Shown piece by piece: positions 34,080-45,900 of a stretch of DNA of 64,000 bases. The notes under the pieces were generated by a model. The model was not told the origin of the DNA. It ran no database searches and saw nothing but the letters and a program-made list of their open reading frames with translations. A program made the position numbers and the translations under genes. The stretch spans positions 41,416,001-41,480,000 of the forward strand of contig CM060731.1 in assembly GCA_030704615.1 (NCBI GenBank), written 5' to 3'. Position 1 is the first letter of the stretch, and each line of letters opens with the position of its first letter. The DNA comes from Takakia lepidozioides (taxonomy: Eukaryota; Streptophyta; Takakiopsida; Takakiales; Takakiaceae).

Positions 34080-35210
34080 ACATGATTGAAAAAGACGCTA
34101 TTCCAAACCAGACTGTGAGGGCTACCATGTAATGGACGAGGCCAATGCAGCTGTTGAGAGGGTGTGCCCGGAGTTGTTTCCTGTGCCGATATCATCGCAC
34201 TTGCCACTCTAGAAGCCGTTTCCCAGGTATGCACTGGCTTAGTTTTAAGATACAGGCCTTTGATTGATAGTCCTCCGTATCTTTGTTTCAAGAGTTTTTC
34301 AATGACGTTGCTGACGTTGTGCCAAATTTCAGACGGATATTCTGAATCCAGACATTGTCCTTGAACAATGACAATATTATTTCCAATTGCCATTCCAGTG
34401 ACGAGATTTAAGCAGGATCATGGAACCGCGTTAAAATTGGGTACATACATGGAAGTATGTGGAGGTTAGACTGAAAGGGGGGAATAACTAGATCTAGCAT
34501 GTGAATTTCATGCTGGCATATGCCAACAGAGATGGGCGTACATCACTAGCCAGTCTCGTCAACCTTCCGGCCTCAGATGACACCGTGGAAGAGGTTACTG
34601 AAATTTTCCTCTATTGGGATTTCTCTGGAAGAATGGGTGACTCTGATCGGTATGTAATGTACCAGAAAATATGGATCCCGCAAGCTTTGGTTTCCTTGGA
34701 GCAAGTATCGTAACCATGTTAGACAGTGCATTGCTGTTCGCTCAGTCACGAGATCTGCAACTTGGATACTCGTTGAACTCATGTGCTGTGTTAGAAGTCA
34801 ATTTGGTCTGGTCTTCCACGGGATTATGAAATTCGTATGAGAATTGCAAAACTGATGTACGTTTGATGTTTTGTCCGCAGGTGCTCACAGTTGGGGTGGC
34901 CCACTGCTCCTCTTTCGTCCACAGGCTCTACAACTTCAAGGGTACCGGTCGGCCAGATCCCGCCATGAATCCCCAGCTCGCAGCATCGCTCCGCAGAGTG
35001 TGCCCATTGTGGACCACAGCCACTGATGCAGCGGCGTCGCTCGACCTAGGACCTACGGGAAACACCTTCGACACGAGCTACTACCTTCAGTTACTGCAGG
35101 GCAAGGGCATTATGCAAATCGATCAAGAGATCGCCCACCCCCCAAAATGCTGGATTTGTGAGCACTTATGCAGGCCTCAACCCATTAGGGTTAGGAAAGG
35201 AGATTTTTGA
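34080..35210 (+). pseudogene. Class III (secretory) peroxidase, incomplete
   Basis: Heme peroxidases of this family oxidise phenolics with H2O2 in the cell wall. Recognisable blocks: EKDAIPNQTVR (34,088-34,120) followed in another frame by DEANAAVER; SCADIIALATLEAVSQ (34,179-34,226) before a GTATGC donor; RDGRTSLASLVNLPASDD (about 34,529-34,582); and an exon from 34,881 with the proximal-His region (GGTGCTCAC), VGVAHCSSFV, YNFKGTGRPDPAMNPQLAA and GPTGNTFDTSYYLQLLQGKG. Frame breaks at 34,121 (GGG for GGGG) and 34,168 (CCC for CCCC) are one-base run losses, and a CA unit is missing near 34,887. The distal FHDC exon is not visible and the C terminus stops early after DQEIA. It could be a relic, or a gene hit by sequence errors at an annotated edge. 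Confidence 0.8.
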
Positions 35211-36221
35211 ATTTAGCTTTCGAGCGATGCCATGCTTAAGCTCGGGAATTCCAGAGTTTTGACCGGCTCCCTGGGAGCACCACTGTAGGGTCCGTAATTG
35301 ATTTCTTCAAGAACTCGTTCTTTGAAAGAACAGCAGTAACTGAACTCAGCAAGTTTGCGAGCTCGTTCTTTCAAAGCAACAGCAGAACTGTACGTGTACA
35401 TTTAGCAGCTCTTGAGCATGTGTATATATGTTCCCGCTCTGTAACGCCAATATTACTGTACAGTAGACTTTTCAGGGAGAGACGTTGAGGGACTGAACCT
35501 CATGTACATGGAGGATGTGGTTGGGCTCCGTGCATAGGCCGTTCTTTATATTCGGTGAGAAACCCGGAAGGGATGGACCGGTGGCTCAAAGGCACTAGCT
35601 ATGGAAGTTGTGAGAAACCACAGTTACTGTCATCTGTAATATAAACTACCCAAAGCTGTATCTCATTGATTCTTTGGTACATCTCTCCCTGTATGTTTGC
35701 AGTGATCTCCTTTGCATAGATCCCTGCTCAGTTTGAGTCTCTCGGTATATCTCTGCAGGTTTGTAATTATATGTTGTCCCTGCATGTTACACTGCTACTC
35801 AATTGTGGTTTCTTTAGCCTCTCCGTTTCTGGAAAACTGGGTGAGCATTCTATCCTTCTCTTGGGACAGTAGACTAGTCCTTCAGTGTGTTGAATCAATT
35901 GCATGGCCTGTTAAACCACCACACTGCAAGTTCTGGCTAAACCTAATATATTTTAGCCAAAAAATCACATTATTTTTAGCCTGAAGGGGAAGAAGAGTTA
36001 AATCTCAAAGGGTGCCATACGGCCTCAACAGTCAACCATGACCAAGAAGAAAAACCCTAAATGCAGCGCCCTCATTCTGGCCAGCCCTCTTGGGCCTCTG
36101 GCCTTGAAAAAGTACTGAGAAAACTGTTCATACACCTTTACATTTCACCCTCCAAAGGGTGGGGGGCCCTTCACTAACAAGGGTGACCCATTGATTTATG
36201 TCAAGATATCAAGCAGGGGCA
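35211..36221. other. Spacer, no gene recognised
   Basis: AT-rich unique sequence lies between the peroxidase fragment and the MULE insertion site. No ORF with recognisable content and no repeat family member was seen. Confidence 0.4.
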
Positions 36222-36230
36222 GTGCAAAAA
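36222..36230 (+). repeat. MULE target-site duplication, left
   Basis: The sequence GTGCAAAAA is repeated exactly at 48,676-48,684. Confidence 0.93.
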
Positions 36231-36594
36231 GGCCTCTCATTTTTGAATAATTGGGAGTTTATGTCACGCGTGTGAGACAGGGCGCGCACGGACGCGGGGT
36301 CGCCCTCCCCTGCCCCGCCCACCCCCAGCTGCCAGCCGCGCAGCGCGGTCGGCAGCCCCGCAGCTGCCCGTAGCCCTGCCCGCCCCCGGACCGCGGCCCC
36401 CGCCCGCCCTCGCCGCTGGGTCCGCCCGCCATCGGTCCCCAGTGGGTCTGCCCTTGCTGGGGTCTGCCCTTGCGGTCTGCGCAGTCTGCCGCCAAGCAGC
36501 CCGATCCGGCAAACCCAAACGCACCCCATATGATGTGCCGCCCATCTCACCGTGATGTCGCGCTGCTATCGTAGCCGCCCGGATTTAGGGCATG
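36231..36594 (+). repeat. MULE left terminal inverted repeat (GC-rich)
   Basis: About 364 bp. It matches the reverse complement of 48,346-48,675 with small gaps, from the outer GGCCTCTCAT to the inner block CCGGATTTAGGGCATG. After the AT-containing first 45 bp it is extremely GC-rich, and near its inner half it holds three GGTCTGC copies (36,443-36,479). Confidence 0.92.
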
Positions 36595-37204
36595 GCAGCC
36601 TGCCAATCGTGGGGTGAAGACTGTTTCATCGATCTTTTCCTCCATTTGGTCTGTTCCTGCCAACGCGCTTCCGTCCCGCCAAGAATGTGCATGTTGTTGT
36701 CCTTCGCTTCCACTTTTCCAGGTCGTATTGCAGGTGCTTTCGAGTGCGCGAAGGGGTACTGCAGTGTATATGGCAGCGGCCGTCGATGCCCAACCAAAAA
36801 GCTTTCTTATACGTCCACTGCGACACAATCTTCAAACACCAAAAGATAGGCCATTTTCCTGCAAAGACCTTTACTGGAAGAACGAGAGTCGCTCTAGATA
36901 CATGGGCTCTCAAGTGCGGGTCCGCACGACCTGTATTCCCTGGCAGAGAGTGCCCGACTTTGTACTTGGAGAGGAGAGTAGAGACGGGTGTTCCACCCAA
37001 TTTTACATAAATGTGCATATTAACGCGAAGCCCGGACCGCGAAGAGCTCCAAGAGCTAACACATATCTAACCTCTGTCATGTCTGCACCATATTCCCGCA
37101 CTGCCTCTTTGTTCATGCCCTGTGCTTGTGCTTGCCGGACATGTACATGCATGATATATAGGGTTTAGGCTGTCTTACATGCTTGCAGAACTCCATGGGT
37201 ATCG

Positions 37205-39997
37205 ATGACATACTCCGGTGTCGATGACATACGACCCTGTCTAGGTATCAGTGTTGCTATGGACCAGAGGACAAGCGCACCAACAATTTGTGTCACGGAT
37301 CCTAAAGTCAAGCGAGGAGGTCCGGACGTTGGGGCTGGAAGCAGTAATCCTCACAAAGGTCCAAGACGAAAGAAAAGCCAATACGGCGAGTCTTACAAGC
37401 GTGGGTGTCTCTGTTGTTTCAAAGTCTCGCAATGTTATCTTGCTCCAGACATTGGGGTCATCACATATTATAACAACATGCAACACCTGGATGTGTCCGG
37501 AAAACCCTCTCATGGCGGATATGCTGAGTTCTAGTTCAGCCGATATGCTTATGCTCCACATATTAGCGAGGAGCTCAAAAAGTGGATCATGGAATGCTTG
37601 TCTCGAGGCTTGAGTGTTGCCCAAGTCATGATTGAACACAAGGAGCACGTCATGCAAAACAGTGGCTTGGGAGACGCATGGACACGCGACGACTTTCTCC
37701 TCGAGCAAGATGTCCGAAATCTCGCTGAAAAACGAGCCTGGCAGACCTTCAAAAAACACGCTGATGACGCACAATCCGTGCGTATGTGGAAAGATCAAAA
37801 CCCGGACTCGGTTCTTCTACCAAGAGGAAATCATTGGCACCCACATTTCAACATTTTGATGGAGATTTGACCTTCACCATTGGGATTCAGACTCCTTGGC
37901 AGCGGCAGAAGATGTTGGACTTGGGCCATGCACGCATCGTAGCTTGCGACGCTACATTTGGAACTAACCATCACAAGGTCTGCCATGGACCCTCTCCACG
38001 GGCTTCTACTAGCATGATAGCATACTACAATGTTCTCCCACTCTTGTGGGCATTGCTTATTTGTCCTCAATCCCGATAGACCTAACTGTTGTAGACCCTG
38101 TCCCAGTACACCCTGTTCCAGCAGACCTTCCACTGCACTCTGTTTTAGGGCAGACCCTTTTGCGTGTTCACCCTGTTACAGTAGACCCTGTGCCTGTTCA
38201 CCAAGTTGCAGTACACCCTGTGCGTGTTCACCAAGTTGCAATACACCATGTGCGTTTTCACCTATTGCAGTCGACCCTGTGCCTGTCGGTACGACATTGG
38301 TCTGCTAATTACAAATATTTCATGCAGTTCCCCTTGTACACGTTGATGGTGTTCGACCAATGGTTGAATGGAATTCCGGTTGCATACATTTTGTCAGCAC
38401 GCAATCGAACATCAGACCTTATCCCGTGGATGCTAGCATTGCGTGATGCCCTCCTTCAGAAAAGCCCAACTGGCGGCCAAATGCCGTCATTGTCGACGAC
38501 GCTGAAGCAGAAATCAATGCAATCCAGTATGCCACATCCCAATCTGCCCTATGGTCTGCTGTATGGTCCGCTGCAAGGTCTGCCATGTCTTGTTTGGTAT
38601 GCCACATCTCATCTGCCCTATGGTCTGCCCTATGGTCCGCTTCAGGGTCTGCTGCCCTATATGGTCTGCCCTGTTAATCTCATGATTGTGGCAGTGCTGA
38701 ATACGAATGCCCGGTTCAGGCACTTCTGATTTTGTGGCCGCATGCAGGTCTGTTTTCACAGGAGTATGCATTTTCTTTGCCTTTGGCATGTACGGAAGGC
38801 CTAGGTCAAGCAATCATGCCAGAAAATCAGTGATCCGGGAACATCCTCAAAACTGTTGGCAGATATGGGCGACCTTATGTACTACAGAGGTGGACCGCGA
38901 AGCTGTGAAATGGGTTAAGAAAAAATTGAAGGCAATGAAAAAGAAATATCCGTCTGTTCAGTTGTTCCTCCACTACATTCATGTGTACTGGGTTCCCAAA
39001 ATCGCTATGTGGTGTACTGCTGCCCGCATCATTCCACATGCAAGCCAAGATACTAATGTGAGCATCGAGGCATACCATGGAAACTTAAAGGCGAGACTTA
39101 ATATGGGCAAAGGCAAAATGACCGGTCGAAGAGCCGATTGGCTGATATGGGAGTTGACTGGGCGTGTACTGGTCCACTACTGGTACGGCATTCATCTGAA
39201 GACGCATGGGTTTATTCGCAACGATAAACAGGAAAAGCACATTTCCAGTGCAATATGTGCAGCCCTGACATACTCTTTCACGTGTGACTTTGCCTGCAGC
39301 GCCTGGGCAGCCTGCTTACGTCATGAGCTCCTCCGATCCGAATACAACGTACACCGTGTTCAATCCAGAGTCGCAGTGGGCCTGCTGCACCTGCCCGTGG
39401 GCGCTGAAAGGCAATCTGTGCAAGCACCAGGTTCGGGTCATAAAGTTGCTAAAACCAGACCTGCAAGACGGTCTCATTGTCCGGACATGTGGTTCCCACT
39501 TCGGTACTGTTCACGGTGGGCTGGAGAATTTGGACGAACACGGCGACATGGCAGCATGCGACCTCGAAAGCGGTAACGTGCGTGCAAGCGCAACCCCGAC
39601 CACGGCAGAGTCATTGCTCACAGCAGACCTGTTGGAAGCTATTTTGAAATGGGAGATAACCGACCTGCTTGACCTTGTACACAACGACGCATACCTTATA
39701 CACCATTGCTTGTCTGCAGTGCGTGTTTGCCGAGGGCAGATGCAGGACATCCTCGTCAAAAAAGCTTCCGACATGTTACACCCGGCTGCAACACGAGCGT
39801 TCAATTGTGTAAAATACAACAACAACATGTCATTGAAGAGGAAAAAGGATTTTGTGGAACATTTTCAAGCTCGGCGGAAAATGAAACTAAATGGGGGGAA
39901 ACGTGTGTCTGCCCTTCCCCCTGTTAGCCATATTTACTCGGCTCTGAGGCGGGTGTCTCATCGTCCAGAACTGAGAAAGATGGATCAATCTAACTAA
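37205..39997 (+). CDS. MULE transposase (MURA-like, DDE with SWIM zinc finger), frames broken
   Basis: It cuts and pastes the element through the terminal repeats. The N-terminal part has a Cys/His-rich region (KRGCLCCFKV...HGG, about 37,396-37,520). The transposase core follows: TRDDFLLEQDVRNLAEKRAW (37,681), GIQTPWQRQKMLDLGHA, first Asp in CDATFGTN (codon 37,948), FPLYTLMVFDQWLNGIPVAY after an acceptor at 38,325, second Asp in VIVDDAEAEI (38,496-38,501), and third acid Glu in TNVSIEAYHGNLK (39,067). The SWIM finger is CxCx8CxH at about 39,386-39,430. Introns lie at 37,977-38,324 and roughly 38,525-38,750. Frame changes near 37,803, 37,856, 38,467 and about 39,284 break the single frame; most are run-length changes. 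All three catalytic acids are present. Confidence 0.88.
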
Positions 39998-42900
39998 GGA
40001 AAGGACCTGCAGTTGTCCAATGCGGTAGTATCAATTCTCACCTGCAGTAGACCAGATCGGCAGACCATTATCGCAGACCACCTGAAGTAGACCATTTCGG
40101 CAGACCATGATTGCACACCACCTACAGTAGACCAGCACTGACTTGTAATAGACCAATGCGGCAGAACATCTGCGACTCCCTTAATGTGCTTTGTAAAGGT
40201 TTGATGAAGAAGACCATGAAATCAAAAAATGAGCCAAAGTGAACCAGTAAACGAATGTAGTAGAGTAATGAAGCAAGCATAGTTCAATGGAGCAGACCAA
40301 AGACAATACACTCGACTAACGATGAGATTGACTTGTGCCCCACATTTAGCCGACCACCGAATTTAGTATACCACTATGTCACGAGGCAGACCAACAACGT
40401 GGTCCAAACTCAGTCCACTCCGTGGTAGCAGACCAATAACATTAATTCAGTAGCAGACCACGTCGAGGAGTACTGCATACATCGACAGATCAATAACATC
40501 GGACCAACACACCACGTGGATCACTACTCAATACAAAACGTCGATCAGAAGTAGTAGCAATAGACCACGATAACAGACTCATGAAATGTTCCACAGACCA
40601 TATGAAGCAGACCAATACAGTACAGGGGTAGCCCAAGACAGTACACTCGAGTAACGATGGGACTGACCTATGCCACCGAATTTGGTATACCACTATTTCA
40701 TGGAGGAGACCAACAACCGTGGTCCAAACTAAGTCCACTCCGTGGAGATAGCAGACCAATCACTTCAGAAGCAGACCACGGCCACATACATCGGTTCACA
40801 AGCAGACCACGTGGAGCACTACTCAATACAAAATATCGAGCATAAATGTTTAGCAGTAGACCACGACAGCAGACTAATGAAATGTTCCACAAAAGTGTAC
40901 ATCATATATAAAAATGAACAGACCTGCACCACAGACCACATGAGTGAATTTTCATTTATTGCCAGGCCTAGATGAATAACCCGGACTTCGGAAGAGTCTG
41001 ACACGTCCGAAATCTTCCTAGATGACAACTGTATTTCTACAACTACATTCTCCATAGTCCTGAGTGCTTTCAAAATGTACTCAACACACTTTAGGCGTTG
41101 CCTGCAAGCATAGCGGAATGTAAACCACTTTGAGGTAAAACGGCTTTCCTCTCTCTCTAAGTCCTTTGCCACGATCGCCCTTCAACCAGTCGTAGAACCC
41201 CTCGATAAAGGACATGACGTAAAAGCCACATTCCCAAGAGAAGGGTTGTTGTGGCACTTCAGGGACATAAAAATTGAATCCAGTGGCCTCGTCCCACAAC
41301 GTAGTGTGCGGCTCCAAGCCGAGACATGCTCCATACACATTTCGAACCCATGGCAATATCTCCACGGGTTTGTGCATCTCCTTGATTGAGTTTAGATGAG
41401 TGAACACGCGGAGCACCCGGTCAATAATCACCAAACTCCAATGATACCTGCCACAACACAGGGCGCATCAGCACAAGGGAACAGCTAAAATCAAAATGGC
41501 AGACCCATTGAGCAGACTGGTAGACCTGGGCAGACCAATGTTGCAGACCAGTGATGGTGAACCAATGATAAAGGGCAGAGAAACAGTGGTACGCACGAAC
41601 GCAGAGCACTTACCCATCAACTATTGGTACCAGTATGTACTTGCAGGTCTTCAGGTCCTTCCCCATACGATGCACTGTCAATCCGTGCTCCACCTGCGAG
41701 CAAACCCGTTCCTGACCTGCACTCCAGTGAATCTTCACTACACTCCAAACCCACGTCGGCAAAATAAAACATCATTATATGTCTTGACATCCAGATCCTT
41801 CTGATAAAACCTACACCACAACTCAAGCAATCGGTCTGTAACCTCAGATTCCTGTTTCTCTGGCGATTTGAGGTCCTTGGTGGAAATACTGCACTCAAAC
41901 TGCGGGTCGTTTTCAAAAAAGTACAGCATTGCTTTTCCCTCAGAGATATGTGCGTTGAAAGTGGAGCCAAATCGGGCATGAACCTGCACAAACTCGGAAA
42001 AACCCTTTAAGAACCGGGCTGGCGGACCCAAAAGGACCAGACCTACAACGGATACGGTTCCAAACCCAAGGACCAGACCAACGGAGCAGGCCAATGGAGC
42101 GGGACGAACGGCAACCACATCTAACCCAACAGACCCATGAAGCAGACCCATACAACCTTTTTGCTGCAGACCCATAGACTTGGTGTGTTCAGAGCATCGC
42201 AAGCAGACCAACGACACTTACTTTTGTTTGTTACGCAGCTCCGCAACTTCGCTCTCCACTTCCAAGCAGACCTTCCGGTCAGCACTCATGTATACTCCGG
42301 ACTTCGGTTTTTTTGCAACACCTTTTTGGAGGGAAATTTTTTTAGCCTCGGGTCTGCCACGCCATCTGGTATGCGCTTCTTCCCAGCTCTATTTGGTGAA
42401 GCAGGTTCCTCCAACTTCTTTTCCAATGCAACAGCCGCCTCCTTCATACCCTCCCGGAGCTGGCTAGCTCGGCTTCGCAACAAAATTTTGTCCTGGGGTT
42501 TGTTAACACTTTGTGGTCCCGTTCTAGACGCTTCCTGCACTCCATGGGTCGAACTGGCCCCTACGGGGGTTATCACTACTGGTACACCCTTTGTGCTTGA
42601 CCGCATGTTGAGCACCTGCGACGGACCACGAGCTGAGACCTCAGACGCCACAACCTTCACACGAATATCAGACAAACAAAACATCAGCAATGACCACCCA
42701 AATGCACTGGGGAAAAAAAAATGGACTGCAGAAATGCAATGAATCAGACCTTTGTGGCGCTGTGGGTGTCTGCAATTGCACCTCTCATGTGGCAGGTACA
42801 TCTTTGACTACAGTGACTGGTTCCACAGAATGAGAAGGGACAGAAACATGTGCATGTGTTTTTGACAAGGTCTGATAACTGGTCTGCTATGGGGTCGAAC

Positions 42901-45900
42901 ATGCGGAGCACCCTATCAACGGATTGGTCTATTGCCAGTAGTGGGTCTACAGACGAGTCGGGGTCCACAAAAGTAAGCGCAAAATGGCCAAAGATTCATC
43001 CTCATCTGCAAGACCTACCTCTAACAGATGGGGAAGGTCACCGACCAAACTGTCACAGTCATAGTCCATTGTTGCAATTGCAGAATTGGTCTGTACTATG
43101 GATAAATGAGCACTGACGCCTTCCCGGTTCTGTTCAGGCAGTGCTGTGTCAGAAGGTCTAGTGGCAAGGGTAAGGTCCACTACCATTCTCTGCTTCTCAG
43201 CAGATGTCGCAGTGGGGGGGAAAAGAATTGATCCTCTCATTTTCGGCAACTCGTATGTGCCAGGGAGGATGGGGCGTCTGATGTCCTGCACTGGCAAGGT
43301 CTGCTGATGTTTGGAATGGTGAGGTGTCGGCGTCCATACCTGCGTCGCGATGCACTTCTGCGGTGCATTTGTCAAGCAATGTACCAGCCAGGGTGTCCTC
43401 CGGCAAGGTCTGATCTTCTCTCCTCTGCTCCAGCAAGGTCTGATCAGGTCTGCACTGGTCGGGAAATGTCTGCTCTGAGACGGTCTGGTGTGGTTGGTGT
43501 GGTCTGGTATCCTCTGGTCTTTTGGGGTATGGTCTGTTGTGCACTCGGATCGTCTGGAGTCCTGCGCTGTGGTCTGGTCTGCTGTGGTCTGGTCTTCTGT
43601 GGTCTGTCTTGTCTTGTCTGGTGTGGGGTGGTCTAGTCTGTGGTGTGGTCTGGTCGTGTCTGGTTGTCGGGTCTGCTGTGGTGTGCTCTGGCCTGCACTG
43701 GTCTGCTCAGGTCTGATTTCCACTGCAGCGGTCTGCTTTGCCAAGGTGATGGGTGCCCGCTGATCTGGAAAGGTCTGCCCATGTCCGATCTAGAAGTTGT
43801 TATCTGCAAAGGTCTGCATAACCAAGGTCTCCCGATAATTTCGGGTAAGGTGTGCAATGCCTCCACGAAAGTCTGTTTTGGCAACGAAAAGTTTTTGTCA
43901 CCACATTCTCTGGCTTGGGATCACTGGCAATCTAGTCGGGGGTCTGCTGGTTGGCATGTCAGTACTTGGGATTTGGCTGGAAGGGTCTGCTCGCTCCACA
44001 GTCTGCTCGCTGCGGGTCTCCTGGGTCCATGGGTTGGGTTCTGTGTGTCTGTTGTTGTACGAACTCCAATGAGCCTACACTTAACGGGTGACTCGACTCC
44101 AGTATGGCCACGGAGGGCTCGTAGAAGCTGTCTTGCGCCATTGGCGTACTGGTCAAGAGCATTCCGAACAAGCTCGTCCTCTGGATCATACTTGCAACAT
44201 GTCACAAACACGTCAAAAACAAAGCACTCATCCCTGGTCTGCTAACAAACGGAAGAATACATTGGGGTTTGATTCACATGGGGCTCTGTTGGTTGTCATG
44301 GTTCATAAAGTCTGCTAGAAGGTCTTCGTTCGTGGTCAACGTCAAGGTTGTTTAAAAAGTCTGTTCCAAAGGTCTATTCCAAAGGTCTGTGTAAAAGGTT
44401 TGTTTAAAAGGTCGGTGTAAAAGGTCTGTTAACAAGGTCTGTTAGGTCTGATGACATACCATGATCTAGGACTGTGGTCCACAACCCAATATCTTTCATA
44501 AGCCGATCCATGAAGGCCTCGTCAAGCTCTCCCAGAGCTGCAACACGGTCCTCTGCTAGAAACCCGCTCCAGAGCACTTGGAAAGCATGTCGTTTGTTGA
44601 ATGCAATGTCGAAAACCGCACGCTCCTGCACAGTCGCAAACCACATCATGGCGTCTTGGATGATACTTTCCCGAGCCTCTTCGCTTCCGTGCAGCAGGTC
44701 CATCCGCAAGTTGTGAAGGTCTTTTTTTAATTTGGTGTAAGACCTGAAATTGCCAAATTGCATCCATTGACGGCGGAGGAAACAAATGCCATCTCTTCAA
44801 AAGTAGTCTTTGTCAAGCTCGCTAAGTGCTTCGGACGAACACCAAATATTGGGTGGGCGATGGCCATGTGCCTTATCTTAGTGGGCGTGGGTGTGCATGA
44901 GAAAGAGCTGCGCAATAAGCGGTGGCTCGGTCTCCTCTGCCAGAAGCGCCACTCCATACTCACGGGCTTTGTGCAAAACACGAGTCGCCTCCTCGCCGTG
45001 AACTCCATTGAGGAGTGCTGCGGAGCAAAGGTCCACCGGGAGACGACGATGCGGTGAAGCTCATTGTACCAGTCCAGATGCCGATTGCTTTCCCCACAAC
45101 AAAACTTCGGAAGAGTGGGGGTATCCTCATTAGTTGCAGGAGACGCCATGGTCTGCCAAATGGGAAAACAGTTCGACCACGCAATGTGGTCTGCTGAGGG
45201 TCTGCTGCTGAAGAGGTACGAAGGTCCACTGGAGGACGGGTCACGGAAGAAAGGTCCACTAAGCCGGGTCTGCTAGTTTGACCGGCGCTGTCAAAAGCCT
45301 TTACAGCAGACCAGTGGTACCATCCTGAATTGATGCAATGGCATCAGCCGACTGTGGATACAGACTCAGGATGTAGTCACGAATGTCACGGACCTCATTC
45401 CGGACAGGTGTATTTTCCAAGGGAGGACCGTTCAACCTGTACTTCCAGATTTGCAAAGCCCTATACACTCGGTTGTCTTGCGCATTCGCCTCCTGAAAAC
45501 AAACAGCAATATTGGCCTTCACATTAGACCAGTAGACCATAGAGCAGTAGACCATAGACTAGTAGATTTGGCCTGACAGCAGACCAGTAGACCATACACC
45601 AGTAGACCATTACAGTAGACCAGTAGAGCATATTAGTAGACCATAGCCGTGGACCCATGCAGCAGACCACAGCCACGACAGTAGTGCGTTTCAAAGCAAC
45701 TGCAGTACCATGTTGCGCAAAGCAGACCCAAAACGGTAGACGGTTCGCAACAGACCACAATATATATAATAATAATAAAACACTATGATTTGCAACAGGG
45801 GAAAGTAGTCGCACGGTTCTGGACCTATAGAGCAGACCACAACCAGAACAAGTAATGCAGTACCATGTACAGAATAGGAGACCCAGAACAGTAGACCGAC

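Noticed and set aside
36209..36550. Long overlapping ORFs on the minus strand in several frames
   Set aside because: They lie in the GC-rich MULE terminal repeat, where stop codons are rare; the composition is low-complexity Gly/Arg/Ala/Pro.
38100..38290. CRISPR-like regular repeat (GTAGACCCTGT / CAGTACACCCTGT units)
   Set aside because: The units are degenerate, spacing is short and irregular, and the region is inside a plant MULE with no cas genes.
43197..43764. Repetitive peptides rich in Thr, Gln, Arg, Pro (minus) or Trp, Ser, Val (plus)
   Set aside because: They are translations of the dense GGTCTG motif in this stretch rather than recognisable proteins; the motif itself is reported instead.
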